From positions 14,387,488 to 14,451,487 of the forward strand of contig CM049320.1 of the NCBI GenBank assembly GCA_026874595.1: a stretch of 64,000 nt of DNA, read 5' to 3'. Below are positions 11,201-23,590 of this stretch, one piece after another (position 1 is the first letter of the stretch; each line of letters starts with the position of its first letter). The notes beneath the pieces were generated by a model. It saw nothing but the letters and a program-made list of their open reading frames with translations, was not told the DNA's origin and searched no databases. Made by a program: the position numbers and the translations under genes. The DNA is from Sipunculus nudus (Eukaryota; Annelida; Sipuncula; Golfingiida; Sipunculidae).

Positions 11201-12200
11201 AATGTAAGGTTACCTATGCTAGTGAAAGATAGGTTGCAGTATTAAGGGTCAATGGTTAAGATGATAAAAATCACATATCATGGTATGGCTATCGTTTCCT
11301 GATCTCCGCCGTGTCTGTTCACTCTCGTTGTCAATTTCGACTAATGCCTTGTTGTTTTGACTGACGTCCATCACACTAGGAATCCCAATTTTACAGCCGT
11401 TGCTTTGAAATTCATTCAGCTAATTTGTCATTTTCATATTGGAGGCTAATTATTTTTTGTAAATGTCGGTCAAAGGCGAAGGGTATGGAAAACCTCAAGA
11501 TCGTTATTTTTACATGATTTTTCCATAAATGATTACAGCCACCTCAACCATATTTTATTTGCTGATATTAAGTTTTCTTGATTTTTTTTGCGATTTTGGA
11601 AGTATGTCCGTTTGTGGACTTGTTGTTGTCAATTTCTTTAACTGCGTTATTTATTTCCGGTCATTTAGCATTCTATTCGGACCAATATTTTGCTGAAATC
11701 GCTTCAAGACTTATTCACTTTCTTTAGGTACATAATGTCTAAGATGCTATTGTTTTTGTTCAATATCATTCAAAGGTCATGGTCTAGGTAAAAAGAATAT
11801 TTAAAGAATGTTCCCTGATTACTAGGTTAATATCACCATAATTACAAAACTGTAGATAAATTGTCATGCTATGGGCTTTCCTCTGAAACAACGCTCTCTT
11901 ATTCTGTTATTATAATGGTTAAACAGTTTTTTATGAAGCCTTGAAATTTGAAAATGTTTATCCTTATTTTTGTAACATCCTTCTTTCAAAGGATAGAGAG
12001 GTCAATATTTGGTAGCTTTAAATTGGTTTTACAAGATTTTTTTCTAGGTTTTCCAAAATCTCACGCTGTTTTTCGTCAAATGATAATTTGCGAAATTTCC
12101 AAAAGGAAGGCCCTAGATTCCCCAAATTTGCAGCAATCGTTTTGAAACTCATTTTTCTGATAGATATATCAATATCTCGAACCAATTTTCCATTTTTTTT
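8271..12200. repeat. Old duplicated non-coding block, copy 2
   Basis: Starts with attgatatttccttatatc, matching 4168 onward, and keeps the same order of landmarks with an offset that grows from about 4.1 kb to about 5.6 kb because of insertions (for example 8480-8880 and around 10050-10550). Especially clear pairs are 4900-5480 with 9400-9960 and 5530-5690 with 11120-11270. No coding region is supported. Confidence 0.65.
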
Positions 12201-13430
12201 AATTTGTAGCATTTAAGGGAGCATATGGTGTTTTTGCCTACACCCTGACAGCACAGGGTTGACAGCATTGGTTGATGTCTGGGATTGTCATCAGGCGACG
12301 AAATGGAATTTTTCCTATAATATAAGGGTCTATTCACAAACCTATGGCTACTGGTAGTGGCTCATATCATTCAGCAAACAAAAGAAATAAATGTCAGGTG
12401 GAGATAATAGAGTCGGCTGCCCTTGACTGCATTATGTGCAAACTGGAAAGAAATAAAGCAAGATTATATATCACAGGGTTACCAATTTAGACAACAAGCG
12501 CTGGAGGGAAAACTTTTATATACAATAGTTATCAAACTAATGGTTTGGTCTGTTTGTTTTATATTTTATTTTTTAAATAATGAACATATCTATAAATATA
12601 TTTATAGGATGCAAATTACACAATATGATACAGTTGTTACGACTGCAGGAAGAATAATATGAACATGGTCAGTCAGGGAGAGATAGTTAATTATAATATA
12701 TGTATTTTTGTAAGTTTGTTGATTAAGCAGTTAAAAAGTTATAGTAAAGCTTGAATGACATTAATCGTGAATGTCAATCTTCATTCAGACGTGCATAGTT
12801 AAGGGGGGATGGGAGTACGTGTATATTCATTTGATGGCACTTCTACTGGTCCATCGTTCTATTTTGTAAGAATTGGTTTACTACGGTATGGGAATAGTTT
12901 ACTCAGGATAGATTTTTCTTTCCATTTCTGTTCAACTGGGCCCTAATTTTTATCTAGTTATTTGGGGGGGGGGTGCTAAAAACTCACCATTTGCCACTTT
13001 GTGCAATCAAAATCGCAAACATCAGCAAAATGTCCATTATCTCCAGATTCGTTGCAAATTTACATTTAGACATTCCAGGCATAAGAATTTGTAAACCTCA
13101 CGTTACCTGGGAATTATGCAGCGGGTCCGCCTTTTCTTGACAACGCATCGGTCAGTTCGGTCTGGACCTTGACATGGCTTTACTAATGCGTAGGAGACGT
13201 ATGTGTGTCGGTCTGTTTGTGCTAATTTTGTTCCAGTCAGCATTAGTTGGACCGGAAGCAACATTTTGATCGATGTACTTGCACCAGTTTGCTGGTTTTG
13301 TATGTGACATGCAGTGTTACGTTGCTGCCTGATCACCCACTTGGTTCACATTTGACAGCTTCAGGCGCATTGTAAGCCGTTCAGTTCTTGGCCTGTCTGG
13401 CACACGGCTGGCTTGAATGTGAGCTTGAGT
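12200..13430. other. Unassigned intergenic segment
   Basis: Past the duplicated block I recognise nothing until integrase-like sequence begins. It includes a run of ten G at 12964-12973. The last few hundred bases (13100-13430) have higher GC and could be the 3' end or LTR of the decayed gypsy element next door, but no terminal motifs were found. Confidence 0.4.
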
Positions 13431-14360
13431 CTCAAGCCAAATGCTGTACATTCTCCGAATTCTTTCATTTATTGTTCAGGCGATATTTGGAACGTTGTGG
13501 CGTAATGGAGCCTCGTTACAGAACAGTGTAAATCACTTGGGGCAGAATCCCATTGATCAGGTATATTTGGGTCAGGGATGTTCTGGACAGAAGTTCCTAA
13601 ACTGTTTTATTTACCCGCTCGATTTTTCCACCAGATTGCGGGTTGGAGGCTGTAGACTTTCTGTATTCTAAACCAAGTTCTTTAGAGTATTTATCGCAAG
13701 TTTTTGCATTGAATTCAAGGCCATTATTTGTGTTGAATGCACTAGGCCTGGAATAACAGGCAAAATACCGCTGGTTTAGAGCTGTCCATAGAGACGTGTA
13801 GGTTTTGTCAAGTAGAGGGAATACTTTCAGCAATGAACTGAGGTGGTCAAGGACTTTTAGAATATAGATGTTTGCATTCTCACTGGCAACTAATAGACCT
13901 TTAAGGGTCACAGGAAATTAATTGAGAAAAGTGTGTCGGTACAGGCGATTCCTGAAAATCACTCTGTTTCTGGGTGTTATCTGCAAGTTGCAGTTCGGGC
14001 AGTTGCTAAAGACCCGTCGTACTACTCTTTTCACTCCAAGAAACATGTACGCTTAATTCATCCTATGCATTATTTTGATACCCCTGGATTACCTTGCTGA
14101 AAATGTGCATTTTTATGACTGTCTTGGTAAACAGGTGGCATGACAAGCCTAGGGTACTGTGGCGCCCCCTTGTAAGGTGACCGCAAGGTACAGAATGCCC
14201 CATCAATCAGAGTGAGATATGGGTGGCCCTTTTGAGCTTTCCCTTTCAGTGTTGTTAATAATAATGTTTGGGCCTCGATAACGGTATCCAAATCGATGTC
14301 ATTATACACATGGCGTCTTATAACAGGAGTTAGATCCTTAGCTTTACCATTCACCTCGAG
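13430..14360 (-). pseudogene. Integrase domain remnant
   Basis: N-terminal integrase sequence (PRLVMPPVYQDS, then AHFQQGNPGVSK) ends near 14090. The catalytic core continues at about 13911-13597 with FNTNNGLEF and NPQSGGKIERVNKTV. In the normal TDNGxEF box the catalytic Asp is replaced by Asn, so the core would be inactive even without frameshifts. The glutamate of the GxxE box (GKIE) is retained. Beyond 13600 similarity to the integrase C-terminal region is faint and out of frame. Confidence 0.75.
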
Positions 14361-14599
14361 TTATGCCAATTCTACTGCTCCTGGGCTATACAAGCTATGA
14401 CATGTGGCTCTGGTACCGAAGTTATAAACTTTTGAATGTGCAGTCTAGACAGCATGTCTTCTTTTACCTTCATGCAGCAATGTTTTGTGAGTAAATGCCA
14501 CTAGTCTCAGAACCGAGCACTGTCCTTCGTTTTATTTATCCTTGAGGTAAACAGACTCTGCAAAGGCCTGTGGGCAAGACAGTGCAGAATGTAAACTTG

Positions 14600-15160
14600 C
14601 TACGGTGGAGATAGTGCCTCAACTTGAAAAGGGCTACCATGACAGACAGGCATGCATGCTCAATGGTAAAGTAATTACGCTGTGCTGGGTTAAGTGTGTG
14701 TGACACATACTAAATAACACTCTTTGTTTCATTGTCATCCAGCTGGACCAGCACAGCGCCTACTGTCACAATTGTTGGTGGTTAAACTTTTCAGGGTCTC
14801 GATAAGCTACCTCCAGAGTAAGTCTTTCAATTTTCAGAATGCAGCTTTGTGCTCTTGGCCCCAGTTGAACTTAAAATGTTTCTTTATCAATACCACCAGT
14901 GGGGCCGCCATTTCGGCACAATATTTTACGAATTGCCTGTAAACCATCAGGCATTTTTCTTTATCAATACCAGCAGTGGGGCCGCCATTTCGGCACAATA
15001 TTTTACGAATTGCCTGTAAACCATCAGGTTCCTTATCATGTTTTTGGATGCCTCAGCCTTCTAACGGCTAACGGCCTATCTAGATCTGGCAGTTTGCCTT
15101 CTGCTGATATAATGTGGCCGAGAAATTTTACTATTGGCTTTGCACAACTGCATTTTTGCG
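14600..15160 (-). pseudogene. RT/RNase H connection remnant
   Basis: The stretch KFLGHIISAEGKLPD (around 15140-15080, minus strand) is the classic thumb-to-RNase H join of gypsy pol. After a frameshift it continues as FVKYCAEMAAPLLVLIKK, the block that normally follows the yRRF motif. This block is present twice because of a 77-bp tandem duplication. The RNase H catalytic core further on is not recognisable. Confidence 0.7.
14879..15028. repeat. 77-bp tandem duplication inside the decayed pol
   Basis: Two nearly identical units start at 14879 and 14956 (tttctttatcaataccac versus tttctttatcaataccag). The period of 77 is not a multiple of three, so the duplication alone shifts the frame. The units differ by only one or two bases, so the duplication is younger than most of the decay around it. 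Confidence 0.9.
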
Positions 15161-15170
15161 GCCTTGAGTA

Positions 15171-15830
15171 CTAGGTTATACCGTTGAAGACAACAAAATA
15201 CCTGCTGCAAGTGTTGGGCATATTTCTTCCTGCTACTACTGTCACGACAATATCATCTATATAGACAGGGCACAGTTGTCTAACAGAGCCTCTTTGAGAG
15301 CGAATCTTATGGCCCTTTGGGACGCAAGGCACGCCACTGAGAGCTCTTATCGGAAAAAAAACAAGCTCATAGAGTGGTCTACTTGTGGTCATTACTGTAA
15401 GGTGTATGCTGTCAGGATGCATTGATAATTGGTGGTACCCCGACTTCAAATCGAGGGCGGAAAACACCGTGGCACACTGTAAGTCATCAAAAATGTCAAA
15501 CAGGCATGGGAGAAGATATTTGTCTGCTTAAATTGTCTGATTGACCATCCGGTAGTCGAAAACCAGCCGAACTTAACCATCCGGTGTGTCTACCAGGAAG
15601 ACAGGAATACTATAGGGTGACCTACTGGGTCTAATGATCCTTTCCTTTAGTATTATTTGTACTTCCTGAGAAAGCACCCTTTTTTTGCAAAGGGAACCAC
15701 TTTAAGGGAGTCGCGATGTAACTACACAATTAGTTCTGAATTTCAATGATGGTTAACTTAAAATTAATATTTTCTCTTCTGAAAAGACGAACACGTCGCC
15801 TAACTGTCTCAGGTAATTTTCCAGGCACAA
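15171..15830 (-). pseudogene. Reverse transcriptase domain remnant
   Basis: Recognisable RT blocks in order along the minus strand: LKERIIRPSRSPYSIPVFLV (about 15655-15595), VRLVFDYRMVN (about 15570-15540), FSALDLKSGYHQLSMHPDS (about 15465-15410) and the catalytic box VYIDDIVV (about 15267-15244). In-frame TAA stops sit just before VRL and between QTI and ADK, and a frameshift lies upstream of KERII. The YIDD active site itself survives. The region upstream (15700-15830) resembles the segment preceding RT in gypsy elements. Confidence 0.85.
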
Positions 15831-16880
15831 TATGGCCTTATGATGATGATTCTAGTTGTTGTTCCTATGTATTCATGTGTAATCTTGAACACACGAAGAT
15901 ACCACGTTAGGGTATTTTTTTCAAGGTCAAGAGAAACACTGCCACTAAATTTTGCTAAACAGCTCTACAGGCAAATATCTGCTGTAATCTGGGTAACTAT
16001 AAAGCATATTACAATAATTTACCATATCAAAGTACATGCCACAGCTCCATGTGAAGTGTGAAAGTGTCAAGTCTCAGCACTTACTCTCAATCTTAAATAT
16101 TAAAAACAATTGAACAGCCAAAGTAGGGTTATATCATTTATAAAAATGTAAAATTCACCAAAAAAAACAGGAAATAAAATCATGAAAAGATGCTTGCCTA
16201 TAAATGACTAAGCCAAATGTGATATCAGCTAGGCTCGCCATAATGTCACACCCTCAAAGGAATTGACTTCCATGTTTTTATTACGGTGATGAGACGGCTG
16301 AAGGTCATATTACACTAAAAAAATAAGAAAGAGTGGGTAACATAAACAATAAAGATGCTATAGAGAAAATAAACTTGCAATTCTCTGGAGGAGGCATGTC
16401 CAGGTTCTTTTAAACCGGCTGAGACCAACACATACACCCAAAAAGACAAAAAGACAGGAATAAACTAAACATAAAAAAATATATTAATGGTATACTAACA
16501 CTTCTCTGGAGTTGCGTGCCACCCAAGTGACAACTGAGTCCAACTGAGTCAATATAACACACAAAAAACTAAGTCCTGTTTATTTCTGTGTGAAAACTAA
16601 ATAGGAGCATTCCCTTTGTTTACACGGCCGCTGAACACTCGACCAACGCTCATGTGCCACTGGAAGGCAAGCATCCAGTCTAGGCCGCTTACGCTGTATA
16701 TACCCAAACGATCACTAGCGTTCCACGCCGCTAAACAAATCTAGGTCTTCACACAATAAGATAAAATCTTTGGATAAACGACAGAGGCGCTCTCTGAAAG
16801 AGCACTTACGAAATGTCGGTCACACACAAACACTTCCTGACGTATCCAGTACCATGGACATGGAAATGGCACTGTGCACG
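15830..16880. other. Unassigned segment between decayed pol and tandem array
   Basis: AT-rich sequence with no recognised gene or repeat. It could contain degraded gag or LTR of the gypsy remnant, but no motif supports that. Confidence 0.4.
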
Positions 16881-17076
16881 ACGATGTTCAGTACTAGACG
16901 CGTCTAAATTGTCCTAGCTTCCTAAACTCCATCACGTCAGAAGCTTGTTGATGTTACAGATTCCAATGTCAAGTCCGTAAGAGAGGTATCAATGGTGGTC
17001 TGCAGACCCTGAAGTTTACTCAACCATGGTAGAAACACGTCGACGTTTAATTTAAGACGATTCCACTTTCAAGTCC

Positions 17077-17423
17077 GATGGACAGGCATTCCACCCATGA
17101 ACATCGGCTCTCAACCCACCAAACTCTGACAACCGTCAGACTACCCCAAATGGCGCTGCTGACCTAGCCCTTCCTATTCTTGCTTCCCTCGTTCCAGCTC
17201 ATATATCAATGCTGACTTCACACCTTCTGAAAGTCCTTGGTGTATCATTCGATGGAGAGGTATTCCACCCAGAAACATCGGCCCTCAACCCACTAGAAAC
17301 TGACGACCGTCAGACTACCCCAACTGGCGCGCTGACCTAGCCCTTCCTTTTCTCGCTTCTCTCGTTCAACCTTATATATCAATGCTGAATTCACACCTCC
17401 TGACTGTCCTTGGTCTATCATTC
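17077..17423. repeat. 174-bp tandem duplication in monomer 1
   Basis: Units 17077-17250 and 17251-17423 both run from gatgg...attccaccc to ...atcattc. GATGG occurs at the start, junction and end (17077, 17251, 17424). In other monomers these are two different GATGG/TTGG sites about 170 bp apart, so the duplication arose by exchange at a 5-bp microhomology. The units have since diverged by about 10 percent. Confidence 0.85.
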
Positions 17424-20400
17424 GATGGCAAGGATACAACTATAACTGTACACGCCTCAAGAGACAAAGTATAAAAATTCAAGCAAACAGGTGCGCTTAC
17501 TTTGAAGTCTGCCGTATAAATGTAACCAAAAGAACCGGTCCAAATCCTCGTTGACTAAAATAATGCTCATTGAATTACCAGGTCATTGACCTCAACCCCA
17601 AAGAAGACATTTGGATTACCTTAACCTACGCTACCATCCATATCTGATACAGCATATTAATATAATAAATGAGTCCCAACTCTCTACTGACGACAATAAC
17701 CATTGAGTCCTATACACACAATTCCCGGGTCCTTTTTCATCCGGTAGTTCGACGTATCGACACTACACGGAACGTCCCCAAGCACCACTAGATGGAACTT
17801 CTACAAAGCACCAAAACCGCTGGTCACTTGACCATTTCGCACGACAGGTGAAATGTTCACCTGTGTAACTGTGGTTTACACAATATATACTAAACACAAG
17901 CACCCGTCGGACTAATCACTGGTGTTACACAGTCTCTCCCTCTCAGACAATCACTTCGCTAAAACACAGGCGGACAGGCTGTAGCCTTTACTGTCGAATC
18001 ACTCTGAAAAGGTCAGTAAAACACGAGGCCTCCACTGAAGTTCACTCCGGATAAATCGCATATCTATACACAAACATGCCACAGCTCATGACAGTGATCA
18101 AATGCCAGGTGTTATTGTTTGTACTTTCGTTTTTATTTGGTTGTGCGGAGTAAATTTTCTCCTCCGAGATCTTCGTATTAAAACCATACCGTCTCGTGCT
18201 AGGTCCTTTTTGGTGAAATGCAAGACATCCCTATCAGTTTTAGGGAAAGTGGACTATTGGTGGGCTGTGCGAAACCAAAATATGTCGTTTCAGGAATGTA
18301 CTGTATGAAAGACCTTCCCACTCAACTGATTAATCTGTCGTTCTTAACCCCGAGAAGATTTAACATCTTTGCCATGTACCCGTCGGTTTCTTAAACGTGT
18401 AACTTGATGTTTTAATGGAGGAGAAGGGATGATTTACACCCCGCCAATCTATGAAAATCTTCAATATTTTTGTGAAAAAAATCATTGCCCATAACCTGAC
18501 TTATGGTGAAAAGTTCGTTTTACAGGGGAGCCTTATTGATCTCATTTAAAACAGCTACACGTCACTAGAACATAAAAAGGAACCACTTTCTCATTGTTGG
18601 GATACAATTCACCCAAAATCGTAAAGATTGCATAAAAAGCCCTCATCAGATACATCATTGTCCTCTTGGTTGGGCCTAAAAGTAGGAAGGATTTGACGAG
18701 ATATGTGTTTGAATGCCGGACCAGCATTCCTATTTTTGACTGAAAGACCTATAGTATCCAGTGCGAAGCTTGCATCTGTTTCACATAATGCATTGTACAC
18801 GATATGTCACCGATTTTTTTACACGTATTTCTATCAAACTACATTGTTAAGGCGAGATTCGTTGGTAGTACTTATGGACAAGTAAATGTTTGTAGGTATT
18901 TACTTTCCCATCGTTCTTGCTTCATGATCATGATTGTAGGACTAGGACACAGCAATTACTACAGCACATATAGTGGTCACTTAATGCCTGAGCCACAGGC
19001 TGTGTGTGCTGCAGTGGTAACTGATACCCCCAGCTGCTGGCAGGGTGTAGTTGTCTAGCAACCACAGCGCATTAAGGGTAGATGGATCATGGCATTTTGT
19101 TAAGAAATACTTGAATTGACCAATACAAACTGCATTTGTCCCATTAACTCACTCTTTTCATCAGCTTCATTAATAAACCTGTCAATACGTTTTTGATTGT
19201 CCTGTAAGACAGAAACATATGCCACAGTAAAGGCATGAAGGTGGGGCTAACAACCCCAGGGTACCAGGTAAATTTGACATTTTTAACTGGCTAAAACTAT
19301 TATAATCCAATTTTTAACCACAAAATAATTACTTTCTGCATTAAAAGACATGTTTGGCTCTGTATCACAAGTAATATTTAGTTGATTTCATTTTTTTACA
19401 CTCAGTGTAACACCCTAAAATTCTTTGTGTCAGGCAATTTTAGGCCTACACTGGAGCACTTCAGTGGTCAAAATAGATCTAGCTAGGTGGGTACACTGTG
19501 CTTGTTTGACCATTGTTTTATGTCATATTATATATCTGACAATAAAAGCGATGCCAAATTATAATCTCCGTTAATTTATCAACAATATATAAGACCATCA
19601 GTAAATTAATTCTATAAATATTAATTTATATGAATGATAAAGAATTTAAGTTATGTACACTAACTTGATGACTGGAAAATGTTATTTAATATTGATAATG
19701 AACCGCACGGAAATCTGACGTGTTACTCTCGTATAAACCAATAATATTCTGGTTTAGCATGAGTTTAATGTGTAGTCATTTTCAATTACGGTTATATAAG
19801 CTTATTGGAGAGCCACAAGTGTAGCACAAGTGTAAAAAAATGTGTAAATATGTGATTTCTAATTATGGTAATACATATATTACTTATATAGAATATGATG
19901 TGTATTTATTTTCATATCCTCTTTTAAAAGCTTATGGAGGAGTCAGATGGGCAGGTCCCTGATTTACGGAAAAAGATGTTGGACTATATTTATTGAAATA
20001 ATAAAGTAAATAATCATTTAAAACATGAACTGTTTCCTAGGGTAGTGTAGGGTTAGCGAAAACATTTTATGATATTTTTGTATGGACTTAAGTTAATATA
20101 TTAACAAGAACATTCAACAGAAAAGAGGTCAATATGTACAAGTTAATTTATTTCAAATATTTAAATAATTGAAATATTTATAAATTTAATTGGTTACGGA
20201 ATGACAAAAGCGAGGTAACAGAATGAATGCTTTTGAAGGCATATTGAACATACATAATATAACTTTGGTGTTTTTTTTTATGAAAGGCTGTAGGAATCTT
20301 TCAAAAATCCAGACATATCTGATTCATAAAGCAAACGTTTAATTTGCCCGGCATCATCAGTGCTATCTAGCAATCACCCTTCAAGAAACATCAAAGAATG

Positions 20401-21693
20401 ATGAGTCTATGGTGAGAAATGTATAATTGTAAATACATGTGTTTCATATCTGATTTAAGCCTGGGTAATTATGCAAGGTCAAACTCAAAGCTTTATACCG
20501 GTATTTTTATAAGGCCAATTTGAATTCATTACTATAAAAATAAGCAATTTCTTTAAATGATCATGGATAAGTCTTGCTTTATTCAAATCAAATGAAAAAA
20601 ATACAAGCTCCATAAGCACAAGTAGGATACTGTGTTAATAATTCCATAACCTCAGCATACACTGCCATGAATTATCATTATTTTTATTTATTAAATATAA
20701 CAATTTCGAGTGATTATATTTATTTGAATCTTTTTAGGCATAAAAAGAAGATCTAAAATTGGAACCTTTGACCACTCCCTCTTGTGTCTTTATACTTTTT
20801 ATCTTTTTTTTGGTTATGGAATGAGTGATAATAAGAGTATTATAATTAGTATCAAACACGACCTTATCTTTGCCCCAGGGTTTGTAAAATTGAAAAAGCG
20901 ATAGGTTATGTTCCTGGGATTAAATATGACAGGCAACAAGTTTTATATTATACATTTAATAGATAATGGAGATGAGGAAATTTTACCCATGCACAAGTTT
21001 ATTACAGTAATTTTTTAAAGCATAAACTTTACAATGAAATATCTCTAGCAATTTTTTTCGAAATATAACTGATTTTTAAAACATATCTTGATAGGAAGAT
21101 ATCGTTTTTAAGAATATGTATAAATCTTGCATTGGAAAGTAAAATGAAATTTTCATGTTAACGTCTTATTTTCATGGACCTGCCCAAAAACACTGAAAAA
21201 ATGTGTAAACGTGTTATTCCTGAAGGTGGTCATATATAGAGTTTCTGGACTGGTACACGATTTAAGGCTTGACACTAACAAAAATACTGGGCCGCTTATT
21301 CCTGGACCGAATTTATAAACATTTATGCGAAACAGATTATTCCATGGATTGTTTCATGGATTTATTTTCATCCTACAAATTTTGTAACTAAGCCCTCAGA
21401 GAAAGTCTCTTAGCTATGTAAATGTATCTAAAATAATGGCAGCTGGTATAGTTTAATATATATATCTGAGACAGTAAAGGGTAATTTTTGGTCATTAATC
21501 TATGATTGAAGTGACATGTTACCCTTTAGAGTCAGTGCCCCCTGTTCTGTTGCACCTTGCTGATGCTTTTTCTGACTTTATATCAAAGTATAATAAGAAC
21601 AATTCCTATACATTAACTACATTAAATACAGCCCTATACTATATAAACTTTGTCAATCTGCAGCCTTCCTTGCCCAGCAAAGTCTTTGATTCA

Positions 21694-21709
21694 CCCCCCC
21701 CCCCCCCCC
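21694..21709. repeat. Poly(C) run inside the DNA transposon
   Basis: Sixteen consecutive C, followed by further C-rich sequence at 21745-21760. Likely length-variable and error-prone in assembly. Confidence 0.95.
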
Positions 21710-21974
21710 AGTCCTGCCCAATTCGGTTTATGCTCTAACCACCATGCCCCCCCCTCCCTGCGTTTTTCACTTAAAATATTTTACTGTTGTCAAATTATTT
21801 TAAAAAATTGTGATATTATATTTGTAATTCAGAAATCAAACCAGGTCTTGCGATATATTATAATATTACATTTATTGCCAGGTTGACTGTGTATGTGATA
21901 CAATTGGTTTTAGTTAAATATTTGACCAAATAAGCACATTAACTACAATTTTAATTTATTTAAATTATATTTTA

Positions 21975-22105
21975 CTAAATGGACCAAACCGCTTGGACTA
22001 GTCCACCTACTGGACCGGACTGCATACGGCTGGACCATACAAGGACCGGACCGCTTATGTGTTGGACCGGAATTCTAGGGGGTGGTTCTGTCCTGTCCGC
22101 ACCTC
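21975..22105. repeat. Degenerate GGACCGGAC-type motif cluster
   Basis: The words ggaccaaaccgct, ggaccggac, ggaccggaccgct and ggaccggaat recur within about 110 bp in the transposon interior, with one related copy near 21290. It is a short imprecise tandem repeat in otherwise AT-rich DNA; function unknown. Confidence 0.5.
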
Positions 22106-22999
22106 TAGTCATATAATATACTCATACAAGATACATTCAGACTATTAGCTTGCCTTGGATATCTATAATTGTTAAAGTCTTGTGTACACCACTATTTTAA
22201 TGTTTAATATAATATATTCAGATCTGTTTTGAATATGGGGGTTTCATTAGTTCTTCATCTGATAAAATAATATAACTTCTTGTTGAATACACTTCTATTT
22301 TGTTTTCCTTATTCTATCTTATTTTATTTAAAATAATAAGTGAAAATAAAGCATCATATACGTGAATTAGGTGTTTCATGGTAATAACCAGTACATACAG
22401 ATCAGGGAATTTTATGAGAATAGACCTTGGGTAAAGGTTTAAACTAGCTGAAAGGACGAGGTTTGACTGACCATAGAGGAAAAAGAAAAAATGAAATCAA
22501 ACAGGTGTTGGAAGCCTCAGCTGTAGAAAGACATAAAGTATCATTCAGGAAAAATGGTTACTGTAAAAATTGGATTTAATGAGTTATACCAGGTTTTGTT
22601 TCTGTAAAATACACGTTTTTCCAAATTCCTGGATATTCCAAATGTTTACCTAGTTTGCTATGAAATATGCGTCCTTGCTCAGCTAATTTCAAATATAATC
22701 TAACCATGTTTTAACATAATCAGCTCCACAAAATTATCTTTCTAAACATACCAAAATGGAAATAATTAAATAAAAATCAACTGTATCAGAGTATAAAATA
22801 TAGTACATGTCCCTTCTGATCCATACACCAGTAAGCTACAGTGGCCCACTGTGTTACACTGAGTGAGAAACCTGATACCTCTGCTGTAGTGATTACAGAC
22901 CAGCACTACACACTGCTACAAAAGCAGCTCACTCAAGTCATTAAGTGGCCGTACTGGTACCTGCTGTGAGGACAACATTGCTGGTTTCCGAAACGTTAC

Positions 23000-23480
23000 G
23001 TAATCAAGCAAATGTCTTGCAATCCAGAACCGTGGTTATATTACCTGGTGCCATCCATTTGCATTGCGCTGCTTATTACAGCCAGGTATTTCGAACGTTT
23101 TCCACAACTGCGTTAAGTTTATTTAAACGTTCTCAAATGTCCGCATTTCCTTAAAAAAACAGGCAATTCCGTTTTCACTGCAGTTATATATATCATATAC
23201 AGATCCATTAAAGACATATTACCACATCAGACGTTACCGTGTAACGCCATCCAGTACCCTGGTTATATTACCTGGTGCCATACATTTGCATTGCGCTGCT
23301 TATTCCAGCCAGGTATTTCGAACGTCTTTCCACAACTGTGTTCAGTTCATTTAAACGTTCTTAAAGGTCAGCATTTCCTTAAAAAATGAGACAGCCATTC
23401 CGTATCCACTGCAGTTATATATATCATTTACAGATCCATTAAAGACACATTACACATCAGACGTTCCCTTTTTCTGTATG
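23000..23480. repeat. 227-bp tandem duplication at the end of monomer 1
   Basis: Units starting at about 23023 and 23250 share ggttatattacctggtgcc, tatttcgaacg, actgcagttatatatatc and cagatccattaaagac. Other monomers contain this stretch once. The two units differ at several positions, so the duplication is not recent. Confidence 0.85.
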
Positions 23481-23590
23481 ATTTAATTAAAAAATCCAAG
23501 TTTTCTATTTCTTCAACTGATTCGTCATTGCATCATGTGTTGCCATCGTAGGCTCAGAAAAAGTCGCCGACCACACATATACCTGCAGGC

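Larger units (their letters stand above)
13430..15830 (-). pseudogene. Decayed Ty3/gypsy pol (RT - RNase H - integrase)
   Basis: On the minus strand, pieces of a conventional gypsy pol occur in the standard order: reverse transcriptase 15830-15171, RT/RNase H connection about 15160-14600, integrase 14360-13430. Frames are interrupted by stops, frameshifts and an internal duplication, so no functional enzyme can be made. The order (RT before integrase) is opposite to that of the element at 1-4161, so this is a different family. No LTRs were recognised. Confidence 0.85.
18948..22968. mobile_element. 4.0-kb DNA transposon, non-autonomous, Chapaev-like by termini
   Basis: The array homology is interrupted exactly here. 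The element begins CACAGCA and ends TGCTGTG, with a second inverted block just inside (GGTCACTTAATG at 18973 versus CATTAAGTGGCC near 22939-22950). It is flanked by a 4-bp direct repeat AGGA (18944-18947 and 22969-22972). Sister monomers show the empty site with a single copy, ccAGGAcaacatgg at 27475-27488. The interior is AT-rich and has no transposase-like frame. A 4-bp target duplication with CAC termini would fit the Chapaev branch of CMC transposons, but family assignment is an inference. Confidence 0.78.
16881..23590. repeat. Array monomer 1 (long type), split by a DNA transposon
   Basis: Array homology begins near 16881 and proceeds to 18947, resumes at 22973 after the inserted element, and ends at 23590. 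It also carries two internal tandem duplications (17077-17423 and about 23000-23480). Subtracting these insertions leaves roughly 2.28 kb, close to the long monomer. It is among the most diverged monomers, as expected at the edge of an array. Confidence 0.8.
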
